64,000 nucleotides of DNA from Collinsella sp. (GCA_019424965.1 JAHYYL010000009.1:12822-76821), one strand, 5' to 3'; numbered from the stretch's first letter, positions 18,146 through 26,643 are shown. Program-made: numbers and translations. The notes: generated from the letters alone by a model not told the origin.

Positions 18146-18796
18146 CTACATCACCGCCCTGCCGGTAAGGGCCGCGATAAGAGGCTGCTCGCCCAGCTGG
18201 ACCAGGCCCTGCTCGACCTCGGGGTCGAGAAAGAGCGGGGACAGGCGTTCGGACTCCGGGCCCTGACCCTCGCCTATAAGGCCGGCGTGGCGGAGCGTCT
18301 GGCGCAGCGAGCCCTTAATGCGCTTGACCGTGGCCTCGGTCCAGCGGGCCGCGTCCGGATACTCCGTGGTAAAGCGCGTCATAAAGGCGTTGAGGTCAGC
18401 CGCCGTGAAGGCATAGTCGAAGTTTTGCAGGCGCTCCCCCACCTCGACGAGCACGAGCTCGCGCACGATGTCGTAGCGGCAGATCATGCTGTAAAAGATG
18501 GCCTGGTCCGCCTGCGTGGGAGTACCAGATGCCATAAGGCCGGTTAGGGATAACGCAGCCTCGGCGGCAGTATTGGGGTCGATGCCGCGCGCGGCGCACG
18601 CGGCGTCCGTGGGCATCATGGCGTCGAGGCGGCGAAGGCACACGGTTGCGCGGTTGGCAACCATGCGCTCCGTAGGATATTGAAAGAGGTTATCGCTCTT
18701 TACGCGTACAATGACCTGCTCGTCGCTTGCGCCCTGCGTGCGCAGAACAGCGACGATGCGCATCTCATGCGGGAGGAATTGCTCGCGGGTGAGCAC
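18146..18796 (-). CDS. brxA: BREX protein BrxA (DUF1819), start at a poly-G tract
   Basis: A BrxA/DUF1819 protein, 216 residues when counted from GTG 18796. The conserved family opening (LT.E.FL..E.R.VA.L) is seen as LTREQFLPHEMRIVAVL, followed by LFQYPTERMVANR. It is the first BREX gene. The GTG is formed by the last G of a ten-G run, with no separate Shine-Dalgarno before it. A better-placed start (GTG 18830, with GGAG eight bases upstream) would enter the brxA frame only if the run had 9 or 12 G; with ten it stops after 21 codons. Translation of brxA in the sequenced state is therefore uncertain. Confidence 0.85.
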   Translation of the reverse strand: MLTREQFLPHEMRIVAVLRTQGASDEQVIVRVKSDNLFQYPTERMVANRATVCLRRLDAMMPTDAACAARGIDPNTAAEAALSLTGLMASGTPTQADQAIFYSMICRYDIVRELVLVEVGERLQNFDYAFTAADLNAFMTRFTTEYPDAARWTEATVKRIKGSLRQTLRHAGLIGEGQGPESERLSPLFLDPEVEQGLVQLGEQPLIAALTGRAVM

Positions 18797-18805
18797 CCCC
18801 CCCCC
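18796..18805 (-). repeat. Homopolymer of ten G (C on the + strand) at the brxA start
   Basis: Ten consecutive C on the + strand overlap the brxA start region. Tracts of this length commonly change by slippage. Length 9 or 12 would join an upstream, Shine-Dalgarno-equipped GTG (18830) to brxA in frame; length 10 does not. Confidence 0.9.
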
Positions 18806-19155
18806 GAACGCTTTTTGTGGTTACATCCACAGTGCACGCTCCAAGGGTGTCAAAGGCTGTCACAAGTGCGCCGCAGCCCGGCAGGCAGGCGCGGCGCACA
18901 TGACAATAATCATACCTGTTGGTAAAAAAGTTACCACGACCAGCGTGTCAAATGTTGAGCAACAAAATTAAATCCGGTTAACGGTTATTTTCGCAGCTCA
19001 GCAGCTTTGACGAGATCGCCCCAAATCACACTTGCCAGATAAACGCGCTTGCGAATGCAGACACGCACACGCCCAAAGCCACCTCGCATCGGACCCCCAC
19101 CCTCCACTACACTCAACATTGAGTTATACATATGATTCCATGTAAGGAGCTTCAT
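18797..19155. promoter_or_regulatory. BREX upstream region: leader and candidate promoters
   Basis: This 359-base divergent region lies between brxA and the small gene at 19156. On the minus strand it has two TTTGACAC hexamer contexts and a TATGAT, but their spacing does not give a clean -35/-10 pair, so the transcription start is unknown. A GC-rich hairpin with 9-base arms (GTGCGCCGC at 18866-18874, complement at 18891-18899) would lie in the leader. On the + strand the last 40 bases are AT-rich and probably hold the promoter of the small gene. No further ORF is supported. Confidence 0.5.
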
Positions 19156-19344
19156 ATGCCAGACGTAAAGCCTATTTCCGATCAGACGGGCGCACTAACC
19201 GCCATCCAAGAACGCGAGTATCGCATTCAACGTGCCATCACGCGTGGCTACGACGATCTGGTAAACGGTCGCATTCGACCCTGGAAACAAGCGAAGATCG
19301 AGGCGGATCAGATGCGAGCCTCAAGACAACCCTCCCCCATGTAA
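19156..19344 (+). CDS. Small hypothetical protein, antitoxin-like
   Basis: A 62-residue polar protein (MPDVKPISDQTGALT...MRASRQPSPM). I chose ATG 19156 because AAGGAGC lies five bases upstream; the earlier in-frame ATG at 19132 has no such site. The composition and the helix-rich middle (AIQEREYRIQRAITRGYDDL) recall orphan type II antitoxins, but no toxin gene is adjacent and I recognise no specific family. It lies between the BREX promoter region and serC on the strand opposite to BREX. Confidence 0.6.
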   Translation: MPDVKPISDQTGALTAIQEREYRIQRAITRGYDDLVNGRIRPWKQAKIEADQMRASRQPSPM

Positions 19345-19459
19345 CCATCCTGTAAATCATAGCGGCGCACTCGAGTTTTACCGTGATGCGGTCGCGCCTA
19401 GCGCTCCACTGTGCTAAAGTATCCCGAACGTTCAAACGACTACGAGGGGGAACTAGAAG

Positions 19460-20584
19460 ATGGCACGTGTGCACAACTTCTCAGCTGGCCCGGCCGCACT
19501 GCCCACAAGCGTGCTCGCCGAGATCGCCGACGAGATGATGGACTACCGCGGTTGCGGCATGTCCGTGCTCGAGATGAGCCATCGATCTAGCATGTACCAG
19601 CAGATCATCGACGACGCCGAGGCAACCCTACGCCGCCTGCTGAGCATCCCCGACAATTACCGTGTCCTGTTTTTGCAGGGCGGCGCCACGCTGCAGTTTG
19701 CGGGCATCCCCATGAACCTCATGCGCCGCGGGCGCGCCGGCTACATCGTGACCGGCAACTTTGCCAACAAGGCGTACAAGGAGGCCGCCAAGTACGGCGA
19801 GGCCGTGCTGCTCGCGAGCTCCGAAGACACCAACTTCGACCGCATCCCCGACATGGCCGACATCAACGCGCGTATTGCCGCCGAGGCTGCGGGCGACGGG
19901 CTCGACTACGTCTACATCTGCCAGAACAACACCATCTTTGGCACCATGTACCGCGAGCTGCCTAACTGCGGCGATGTGCCGCTGGTCGCCGATGTTTCGA
20001 GCTGCTTTTTGTCGCAGCCACTCGACGTCGAGCGCTACGGACTCATCTACGCCGGCGCTCAGAAAAACGCCGGCGCCGCTGGCGTGACCGTGGTCATCGT
20101 GCGCGACGACCTGATCGCCGACGGCCCGGCCTTTGCGCAGACGCCGCAGTACATGAACCTTAAGACCCAGGCCGCCAAGGGCTCCATGCTCAACACGCCC
20201 AACACCTTTGGCATCTACGTGTGCGGCAAGGTGTTCCGTTGGGTTGAGCAGACCGGCGGACTTGCCGCCATGGCCGAGCGCAACTGGGCCAAGGCCAACC
20301 TGCTCTACGACCTGCTCGAGCACAGCGAGCTGTTCCATGGCACCGCGCAGGCCAACAGCCGCTCCATCGCCAACGTCACGTTCCGTACCGGCGACGCCGA
20401 ACTCGACGCGGCCTTTGTTGCGGGCGCGGCAGAGCACCAGATCCAAAACGTCAAGGGCCATCGCCTCGTCGGCGGAATGCGCGCCAGCGTGTACAACGCC
20501 GTCACCATGGAGGACGTGCAGGCGCTGGCCACGTACGTGAAGGACTTCGAAGCGCAGCATAGTTTGAGCCCGCGATCTAACTAG
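19460..20584 (+). CDS. serC: Phosphoserine aminotransferase
   Basis: A 374-residue class V PLP-dependent aminotransferase that converts 3-phosphohydroxypyruvate and glutamate to O-phosphoserine and 2-oxoglutarate. The start VHNFSAGPAALP is diagnostic of SerC. The PLP lysine is in IYAGAQKNAGAAG near residue 200, and LQGGATLQF forms the cofactor-phosphate site near residue 72. GAGGGGG precedes ATG 19460 by nine bases. It is followed after 69 bases by serA, so the pair supplies two consecutive steps of serine biosynthesis. serB is not in this window. A TAAAGT-like -10 lies in the short upstream gap. Confidence 0.95.
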   Translation: MARVHNFSAGPAALPTSVLAEIADEMMDYRGCGMSVLEMSHRSSMYQQIIDDAEATLRRLLSIPDNYRVLFLQGGATLQFAGIPMNLMRRGRAGYIVTGNFANKAYKEAAKYGEAVLLASSEDTNFDRIPDMADINARIAAEAAGDGLDYVYICQNNTIFGTMYRELPNCGDVPLVADVSSCFLSQPLDVERYGLIYAGAQKNAGAAGVTVVIVRDDLIADGPAFAQTPQYMNLKTQAAKGSMLNTPNTFGIYVCGKVFRWVEQTGGLAAMAERNWAKANLLYDLLEHSELFHGTAQANSRSIANVTFRTGDAELDAAFVAGAAEHQIQNVKGHRLVGGMRASVYNAVTMEDVQALATYVKDFEAQHSLSPRSN

Positions 20585-20653
20585 CCCGCAACACGCGGGC
20601 CGACCAGCCACTTCAAACCACTTGTTATAAACAAATCCGCTAAGGAGTTTTTC

Positions 20654-21817
20654 ATGCGCAAGATTAAAACCATCGACGACATTACCAAGGACGGCAAAGT
20701 CGAATTTGGCGAGGGCTACGAGTTTGTGGGCACCGCCGAGGAGGCCGACGCCATTCTGATGCGCTCCACCGACCTGCACGGCTACGAGCTGCCCGAGGGC
20801 ATCCGCGCCATCGCCCGCTGCGGCGCCGGCGTCAACAACATCCCCGTCGAGGAGTACGCCAAGAAGGGCGTCGTCGTCTTTAACTCCCCCGGCGCCAACA
20901 GCAACGCCGTCAAGGAGCTCGTCCTGGGCATGTTGGTGCTCTCGAGCCGCGGCGTGGTGCAATCGATGAACTGGGTGCGTGACAACGCCGACGACCCCGA
21001 GATTCAGGTCGATGCCGAAAAGGCCAAGAAGGCCTTTGTGGGCCGCGAGCTCAAGGGCAAGCGCATCGGCGTCATCGGCCTGGGCAACGTGGGCTCCAAG
21101 GTCGCCAACGCCTGTGTCGATCTGGGCATGGACGTCTACGGCTACGACCCGTTCATTTCCGTCGAGCACGCATGGGTGCTGAGTCGCGAGGTGCAGCGCG
21201 TGGGCACGCTCGAGGACCTCTGCCGCGGCTGCGACTACCTCACCGTGCACGTGCCCAGCAAGGCCGATACCATCGGCATGATCAGCACCGAGCAGATCGA
21301 CCTGCTGGCGCCCGACGCCGTGCTCATCAACTACGCGCGCGAAACCATCATTGACGAGGACGCCGTCGACGCTGCCCTGCGCGAGGGCAAGCTCAGCTGG
21401 TTTAGCTGCGACTTTGCCACGCCCAAGACCGTCAAGATGCCCAACACGTTTATCACCACGCATTCGGGCGCCGGCACCGGCGAGGCCGAGGCCAACTGCG
21501 CCGACATGGCCATCAGCGAGCTCAAGGATTACCTGGAAAACGGCAACATCGCGCACAGCGTCAACTACCCCGCCTGCAGCATGGGCAAGGCGCGCGCCGC
21601 AAGCCGCATTGCCTGCCTGCATGCCAACGTGCCCAACATGATCGGCCAGATCACGGCCATTCTCGCCAAGGACAACGCCAACGTGCAGCGCATGACCAAC
21701 GAGTCCGCTGGCGAGAACGCCTACACCATGTTCGACACCGATGAGCACCTGGACGGCAGCACGATCGAGGCACTCAAGCATATTCCGTCGATGTATCGTG
21801 TGCGCGCGATTAAATAG
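20654..21817 (+). CDS. serA: D-3-phosphoglycerate dehydrogenase
   Basis: A 387-residue NAD-dependent 2-hydroxyacid dehydrogenase oxidising 3-phosphoglycerate, the first step of serine synthesis. The Rossmann motif GLGNVG lies near residue 143 and ARCGAGVNNI near residue 55. The catalytic His is in TTHSGAGTGEAE near residue 275. The final 70 residues form an ACT-like regulatory domain (LHANVPNMIGQITAILAKDN). TAAGGAG precedes the ATG. The arginine motif reads NYARETIID instead of the usual NxxRGxxVD, a small variation seen in this short PGDH type. The operon ends at the strong terminator at 21858. Confidence 0.93.
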   Translation: MRKIKTIDDITKDGKVEFGEGYEFVGTAEEADAILMRSTDLHGYELPEGIRAIARCGAGVNNIPVEEYAKKGVVVFNSPGANSNAVKELVLGMLVLSSRGVVQSMNWVRDNADDPEIQVDAEKAKKAFVGRELKGKRIGVIGLGNVGSKVANACVDLGMDVYGYDPFISVEHAWVLSREVQRVGTLEDLCRGCDYLTVHVPSKADTIGMISTEQIDLLAPDAVLINYARETIIDEDAVDAALREGKLSWFSCDFATPKTVKMPNTFITTHSGAGTGEAEANCADMAISELKDYLENGNIAHSVNYPACSMGKARAASRIACLHANVPNMIGQITAILAKDNANVQRMTNESAGENAYTMFDTDEHLDGSTIEALKHIPSMYRVRAIK

Positions 21818-21857
21818 CGCCGGCGCCAATCCTGCCAGACAGACCACGAAGCCCATT

Positions 21858-21891
21858 CGGCCCCCGTTTTCACGAAACGGGGGCCGATTTT
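21858..21891 (+). terminator. Rho-independent terminator after serA
   Basis: Perfect 12-base arms (CGGCCCCCGTTT at 21858-21869, complement at 21875-21886) are followed by ATTTTGTTG. It lies 40 bases after the serA stop. Confidence 0.9.
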
Positions 21892-22164
21892 GTTGCTCCG
21901 GACGACTTTAAAATGATACCCATAACAAGTTTTTTCAGATAATCGATAGTGAGGCTCAAGTCGCTAAGCACACCCGCTTTGATAAACAGCTTTATCAGGG
22001 ACTTTAGTAGGTAAAAATCGATCTCTATGTGCCGAATGTAAGTTGACTGTCCATTTTCCGAAACAACTTATTCTAGATAGCATTTTTAAGGCCCCTCCAA
22101 GGCGAAATATAAGTCTTTTTGTGACCAAAACTCTAGTCCGCGCGACCGTTTTCCACCCGCGCGG
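21892..22164. other. Gene-free AT-rich stretch
   Basis: With the terminator, this makes a 347-base gap downstream of two convergent genes. It is AT-richer than the genes and contains only a short GATAAA...TTTATC inversion near 21978. I see no ORF, RNA gene or longer repeat. Confidence 0.5.
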
Positions 22165-23214
22165 CTACATTCCTGCCCAATCGATAAAAATCTCCTCACG
22201 AAGCCGCCGTTCGAGCTCCTGCTGTCGCGGCGTCTTGTCTTTCAGCGGCACATCGAGATAGGACATGATGAGCTCCATCACCACGCGGAAGGCATCGGAG
22301 TCGGCCAGCTGACCATAGGTCATCAGAATGACGGGATATCCCATCGCTTGCAGCGCCGTCGTTCGATCGGAGTCCGAAATCTTGGATTCAATGGATCCGT
22401 GAATGGCTTTACCCTGGCATTCAACCAGACACTCTCGGCTGCCGTCCTTATTTGCCAGCAGGATATCGGCATAGCGCCTATCAAGCCCCGAAATCAGGCG
22501 GGCGCTGCGCGTCATACGAATCTCAACGTTATTGGTAAGGCTCAGCCCTTCGCCGCCGCGCAACCTCGTAAGGCCAAACAGCATCGAAGCCTGGACCTCG
22601 AGCGGCGATGCTGCCACCCCCGTAATGCATTTCGCGGCTCGTATGAACGATTTAGCGCCGCGGAGCCCCCGGACCTTATCGACGAACTCTGTAAGCTCAG
22701 AGAGCTCGATCAAGGGAGGTCGTTTCCACAAGTCCGTTGGATTCCCCGAGACATCCTTTACGTTTTCCCAGCCCGACCGTGCGTCACCCCACCGGCCCCC
22801 GTATGCCTGCTCAAGTGCCGACTTTACCTGAGGCGCAATCTTGCACACGGCAAAGGTGCCGCACATCTCATACATGCACATGATTAGACGCTCGTTTGAG
22901 ACCGAGGAAGCCAGGGTCAGCAGGGTAAAGAGTGGGGACGCAACATCGAGGCCAAACTCCGTCTGCCGCACGGAATCAAACGGCCTCTCCCCGTTCCAAA
23001 CATGCCTGACAATGCGATCGCCCTTACATCCGCAGCTGCCCTGCGCCAACACGTGTAACGGGGTGCCCAGGAAATGCGTGACGAGCGGATGCTCACATAG
23101 GTGCTCCCTGCGCGGATCGTCCGCAGAATCGGGCAGGTCCGGCATTATTGCCAAGACCTGTGGAGGTATCCGGTGATACCGAAAGGCAGATATGTCGCAC
23201 AGCATGTCGTCCAT
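22165..23214 (-). CDS. Nuclease-like protein with C-terminal DUF559-like region
   Basis: A protein of about 349 residues if started at ATG 23214 (MDDMLCDISAFRYHRIPPQV). The long upstream extension of the open frame is Ser-rich and looks antisense to the peptidase gene, so I excluded it; no strong Shine-Dalgarno marks the start. The C-terminal 100 residues (RRYADILLANKDG...CLVECQGKAIHG...DRTTALQAMGYPVILMT) have the layout of DUF559/Vsr-like PD-(D/E)XK folds: Asp, then an E-x-x-G strand, then D-R and an MGY strand. An AbiEi-like regulator is an alternative. The gene at 31663 shares the scheme, so the two may be one lineage family. Confidence 0.55.
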   Translation of the reverse strand: MDDMLCDISAFRYHRIPPQVLAIMPDLPDSADDPRREHLCEHPLVTHFLGTPLHVLAQGSCGCKGDRIVRHVWNGERPFDSVRQTEFGLDVASPLFTLLTLASSVSNERLIMCMYEMCGTFAVCKIAPQVKSALEQAYGGRWGDARSGWENVKDVSGNPTDLWKRPPLIELSELTEFVDKVRGLRGAKSFIRAAKCITGVAASPLEVQASMLFGLTRLRGGEGLSLTNNVEIRMTRSARLISGLDRRYADILLANKDGSRECLVECQGKAIHGSIESKISDSDRTTALQAMGYPVILMTYGQLADSDAFRVVMELIMSYLDVPLKDKTPRQQELERRLREEIFIDWAGM

Positions 23215-23330
23215 GAAGGGTACGTACCCGCTGCGTCGCTTGTGAACCCGCCCGGACGGCAAACGCGCTGGCTCGGCCTGCGAACGGTAAATACTGCCAC
23301 GCCCACGTCGCGGATCTCTCAGGAGGCTTA

Positions 23331-23357
23331 CAATCGGTTTGGAAAGCAAACTGATTG
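23331..23357. promoter_or_regulatory. Operator-like palindrome before the M20 peptidase
   Basis: CAATCGGTTTG at 23331-23341 and CAAACTGATTG at 23347-23357 form 11-base inverted arms with one mismatch and a 5-base spacer. It ends 11 bases before the chosen start at 23369 and overlaps the likely ribosome-binding region, so it could be a repressor site or an mRNA hairpin. Confidence 0.4.
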
Positions 23358-23368
23358 TGAGGTTGCAT

Positions 23369-24589
23369 ATGGTTGATGAGGATTTTGCCTGGCGGCTTGC
23401 GCAGGAGCTTGTGCGGATCGACAGCTCAGACCCGGGCGCGTATGAGGATGAAATTGAGCGCTTCATTAAGAGGCTCATTGAGCAGCAGCTGGCACAACTT
23501 GATAGTTCTGCGCTCGATGCCGTGCAGATTGAGGAGCTCGAAGTGCTGCCCGGGCGCCGCAACCTTAAAGTCACCGTGCCGGGCCAAAGCGACGAGCCGC
23601 GGCTGATCTATATCTGCCACATGGATACCGTCACCTTGGGCGATGGCTGGGACGCAGACATCGAACCGCTTGGGGCGGTTGTGCGCGACGATAAACTCTA
23701 TGGCCGCGGTGCCTGCGATATGAAGGGTGGCCTGGCCTGCGCCATTGCCGCACTGGTCCATACGCTCGAGCGCGTGGCGGCGGATGGCGCGCTGCCACGC
23801 CGCGGCTTTTCGCTCATCTGCTCGGTCGACGAGGAAGACTTCATGCGCGGCTCAGAGGCCGCGATCGATGCTGGCTGGGTCAGCTCGCGCGAATGGGTGC
23901 TGGACACCGAGCCCACCGACGGACAGATCCAGGTGGCGCACAAGGGGCGTACGTGGTTCGAGATTGAAATGGCTGGCGTGACGGCGCATGCGAGCCAGCC
24001 TTGGAAGGGCGCGGATGCCGTCGCCGCCATGGCCGAGGTCGTGTGTTCGCTTCGTCGCGCGTTTGCGGCGCTGCCCGCGCACGATGAGCTGGGGCCTTCG
24101 ACCATCACGTTTGGCCAAATCGAGGGCGGATATCGCCCCTACGTCGTACCCGACCGCGCCAAAGTCTGGGTCGACATGCGCCTGACCCCGCCGACCGATA
24201 CGGCCGCCGCAATCAATATGGTCGAGCATGCCATCGCCGTCGCCGAAGCCGCCGTTCCCGGTTGCCATGGCAGCTACACCGTGACGGGCGACCGCCCCGC
24301 CATCGAGCGCGACCCGAACTCTCCCCTTCTAGCAGCGCTCAAGCGTGCCGCCGATGACGTAACGGACGCGGACACGACCGTCGGCTTCTTTACCGGCTAC
24401 ACCGATACCGCCGTCATTGCCGGCAAGACAGGCAACCGCAATTGTATGAGCTACGGCCCCGGCTCGTTGGCGCTCGCACACAAGCCCGACGAGTATGTGC
24501 CCCATGCCGATATCGTTCGCTGCCAAAACGTGCTCATCGCGCTTGCCGATAACACGCTCTGGGACGCAAGCGGCCAAGTTGGGGCATAA
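23369..24589 (+). CDS. M20-family metallopeptidase/deacylase (ArgE/DapE/CPG2 type)
   Basis: A 406-residue zinc hydrolase of the M20 family, which removes acyl or amino-acid groups. The metal and catalytic set is complete: ICHMDTV near residue 84, GRGACDMKGG near 118, catalytic SVDEEDFMRGSE near 155, LDTEP near 180, and the late His in LALAHKPDEYVPHADI near 375. The dimerisation lid domain lies between (HKGRTWFEIEMAGVTAHASQPW). I chose ATG 23369 with GAGG six bases upstream over the in-frame 23339. The substrate cannot be fixed between acetylornithine deacetylase, succinyl-diaminopimelate desuccinylase and a peptidase. Confidence 0.85.
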   Translation: MVDEDFAWRLAQELVRIDSSDPGAYEDEIERFIKRLIEQQLAQLDSSALDAVQIEELEVLPGRRNLKVTVPGQSDEPRLIYICHMDTVTLGDGWDADIEPLGAVVRDDKLYGRGACDMKGGLACAIAALVHTLERVAADGALPRRGFSLICSVDEEDFMRGSEAAIDAGWVSSREWVLDTEPTDGQIQVAHKGRTWFEIEMAGVTAHASQPWKGADAVAAMAEVVCSLRRAFAALPAHDELGPSTITFGQIEGGYRPYVVPDRAKVWVDMRLTPPTDTAAAINMVEHAIAVAEAAVPGCHGSYTVTGDRPAIERDPNSPLLAALKRAADDVTDADTTVGFFTGYTDTAVIAGKTGNRNCMSYGPGSLALAHKPDEYVPHADIVRCQNVLIALADNTLWDASGQVGA

Positions 24590-24628
24590 TAAGCCGCGAA
24601 CAAACCGACTCGCGCGTTAGGACCGCCC

Positions 24629-25318
24629 ATGAAAGCACTTCCGTTTCCCTGCATCCGCCCGGCTCAGGACCGTGTGCTCGAGGCGCTGCCTGCGATGGGC
24701 GGTATCCTGAGCGGCAACGACGCCCTGCGCGGCGCCATTGCTGACGGCCTAATGCTCAAGGATCCAGGCGCGGCGTATTACGTGTACGAATGCTCGGGCG
24801 AGCCGGGTCGCGCGACGGGTGTCGTGGCGATTTGCCCGGTTAACGTACTGACGGGTAGCGACGAGGCTGCCGCCGAGAGCGTCGACGCACTCGCCGCCGC
24901 GCGCGCGATCGCCGAGCTTAAGGTGCAGCCGCGCCCCGTGTCGCTCGCCTACGAGGCGTCGCCCGTCATGGATATCATTTTGAGCGCTGCCAAAGAGGGC
25001 GCATCGCTCTACGCCGTCACCGATCCCGCGGGCGTCACACATCGCGTGTGGGAGGTCAAGCGCGAGGACGCCGTTGCCGCCATCCGTGCCATGCTCGATC
25101 AGGCGCCCGACCCGGTGTTCGCCGGTGACTCCGCCTATGTCGCCGCACTGGCTGGGGCATCGCAGATTCTGGCCGACGAGGCCCGCGCTGCCGGCGCCTA
25201 CTCTGGCAAAGAGCCGTTCAACTTTGCTGTAGCCGTGCTGTTCCCCGCCGCGCAGGTCAGCGGCAGCGCGCCGCAGGTTCCGACGGGTCTGCTCACTCAC
25301 CAGGTCTCACGGTTCTAG
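24629..25318 (+). CDS. Short DUF1015-like protein
   Basis: A 229-residue protein opening KALPFPCIRPAQDRVLEALPAM, with AAYYVYECSGEPGRATGVVAI near residue 50. It looks like a shortened DUF1015 protein; full-length members have about 400 residues. AGGA precedes ATG 24629. It follows the M20 gene by 39 bases, probably in one transcript, and ends at the terminator at 25362. DUF1015 proteins have no established activity. The missing C-terminal half may mean a reduced variant or that the resemblance covers only one domain. Confidence 0.55.
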   Translation: MKALPFPCIRPAQDRVLEALPAMGGILSGNDALRGAIADGLMLKDPGAAYYVYECSGEPGRATGVVAICPVNVLTGSDEAAAESVDALAAARAIAELKVQPRPVSLAYEASPVMDIILSAAKEGASLYAVTDPAGVTHRVWEVKREDAVAAIRAMLDQAPDPVFAGDSAYVAALAGASQILADEARAAGAYSGKEPFNFAVAVLFPAAQVSGSAPQVPTGLLTHQVSRF

Positions 25319-25361
25319 CGAACTCAAACGCTAAGCTGGAAAACCCAGCATCCAAACAAAC

Positions 25362-25404
25362 AAGGGGCGGAGATGCAGCAAACGCATGCACCTCCGCCCT
25401 TTTC
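25362..25404. terminator. Bidirectional terminator between convergent genes
   Basis: Arms at 25362-25377 and 25387-25402 pair over 16 bases with two mismatches (core GGGCGGAG/CTCCGCCC), and T-rich tails occur on both strands. It separates the DUF1015-like gene from the phosphatase gene ending at 25448. Confidence 0.75.
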
Positions 25405-25447
25405 GCATCAAACAATTACGCCGGTAAACCGGGCCGCAACGTCAGCG

Positions 25448-26083
25448 TTATCCACGCTGCGGACCTGCCGCCGCCACGAGCGGCTCTAGCCCCAGCTCGC
25501 GCGCGTAGTCTTCCTGCGTAAAGACTTCGACCAGTTCAAACGTATCGGCCGCATCGTCAAACGCAAAATGCAGCACTGAGCAGTTGCCCGGCACGCGTTC
25601 GCGCTCGTCGGCCGCCGCGCCCCGCACGTGGTCCAAAAACTCCTTGATAGCTGAGCCATGACTTACCGCGAGCACGCACGTATGGTCCGGACGCTGCATA
25701 AGATCGGTCAGCGTCGCCACCATGCGCGTGCGCACCTGGATCTGGCCCTCGCCGCCAAACTGCCGATAGAAGTCGCGCCACGGGCGCTCGGGCATAAGCA
25801 TCACGCGCTCGGCCTCAAAGTCGCCAAAGAACCACTCACGCAGGCCGTCCAGGCGCTCGTACGCCAAGCCCGGCCACAAGTTGGCGATAGTCTGCTCGGT
25901 GCGATGAAGCGTAGAGGTGTAGGCATGATCGGGCTCAATGCCGCGCGCACGTAAAAACATGCCGGCGCGCGCCGCCTGGTCGCAACCCAACTGCGTAAGC
26001 GGCGAGTCACTCCACCCCTGAATGATACGCTTAAGGTTGAATATCGTCTGTCCATGACGGACCAGATACAGATCTTTATTCAT
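25448..26083 (-). CDS. Histidine phosphatase family protein (second of a tandem pair)
   Basis: A 211-residue phosphoglycerate-mutase-like phosphatase. The catalytic RHG is in LYLVRHGQTIFN at residues 5-16. The second catalytic His is in LAVSHGSAIKEF near residue 137, and the acid/base Glu is in LREWFFGDFE near residue 80. ATG 26083 with AAAGGA five bases upstream is preferred over the longer frame. It follows its paralogue (26101-26643) by 17 bases, so the two are co-transcribed. The family includes sugar-phosphate, phosphoserine and nucleotide phosphatases; the substrate is not predictable. Confidence 0.87.
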   Translation of the reverse strand: MNKDLYLVRHGQTIFNLKRIIQGWSDSPLTQLGCDQAARAGMFLRARGIEPDHAYTSTLHRTEQTIANLWPGLAYERLDGLREWFFGDFEAERVMLMPERPWRDFYRQFGGEGQIQVRTRMVATLTDLMQRPDHTCVLAVSHGSAIKEFLDHVRGAAADERERVPGNCSVLHFAFDDAADTFELVEVFTQEDYARELGLEPLVAAAGPQRG

Positions 26084-26100
26084 AGGGGTCCTTTCGTTCG

Positions 26101-26643
26101 TTACCAACCCAAGAGCGAAAACGCCCCGTCGCAATAGCCAAAATGAAGCACGGCACCGTTGTCGGGTAGCTCTCCCCCGCCAGTCACATACTCAAGAAAC
26201 TCCTGGCAGGCTGAGCCGTGGGAAACCGCCAGCACGCAGTCGTGCTGCGGCCGGGCCATAATACGGGACAGCGCCGCGACCATGCGCGACTGAAGCTGCA
26301 CTTCCGACTCGCCGCCAAAGGCCACCGGATAATCGCCCCAGGGCTGCGGCGGCATCTCGCGATTTGATGTGCCCTCCAGCGAGCCAAAATGCCACTCACG
26401 CAGGTCATCGACCAGCTCAATGGAACGGCCCTCGCCAACGATAAGCTCGGCCGTATGCCGCGCCCGGCCCAACGGCGAGGAATACACATGATCAAAGGCC
26501 ACGCCACGCGCCGCAAACGCCGTACGCGCCGTCAGCGCCTGCTCGCGCCCGCGCGCCGTAAGCGGCGAATCGTGCCAGCCCTGCAAAATGCTCTGCACAT
26601 TGAGCTCAGTCTGCCCATGCCGCACCAAATACAGATCTGCCAC
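26101..26643 (-). CDS. Histidine phosphatase family protein (first of a tandem pair)
   Basis: A 180-residue histidine phosphatase with LYLVRHGQTELN at residues 4-15, LREWHFGSLEG near residue 80 and LAVSHGSACQEF near 138. It is close enough in sequence to its downstream neighbour (shared LQGWHDSPLT/IQGWSDSPLT, WGDYPVAFGGES/WRDFYRQFGGEG) to indicate tandem duplication. It is the first gene of the two-gene unit; a palindromic repeat lies just upstream at 26659. Confidence 0.87.
   Translation of the reverse strand: MADLYLVRHGQTELNVQSILQGWHDSPLTARGREQALTARTAFAARGVAFDHVYSSPLGRARHTAELIVGEGRSIELVDDLREWHFGSLEGTSNREMPPQPWGDYPVAFGGESEVQLQSRMVAALSRIMARPQHDCVLAVSHGSACQEFLEYVTGGGELPDNGAVLHFGYCDGAFSLLGW

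Noticed and set aside
19628..21856. 742-codon open frame on the minus strand
   Set aside because: It lies wholly antisense to serC and serA, has GC-skewed Val/Gly/His/Ala composition without any domain, and no ribosome-binding site. It is a shadow of GC-rich genes.
23215..23574. 120-codon N-terminal extension of the nuclease-like gene at 22165
   Set aside because: It is Ser/Cys-rich and lies antisense to the start of the M20 peptidase; protein-like sequence begins at MDDMLCDIS (23214).
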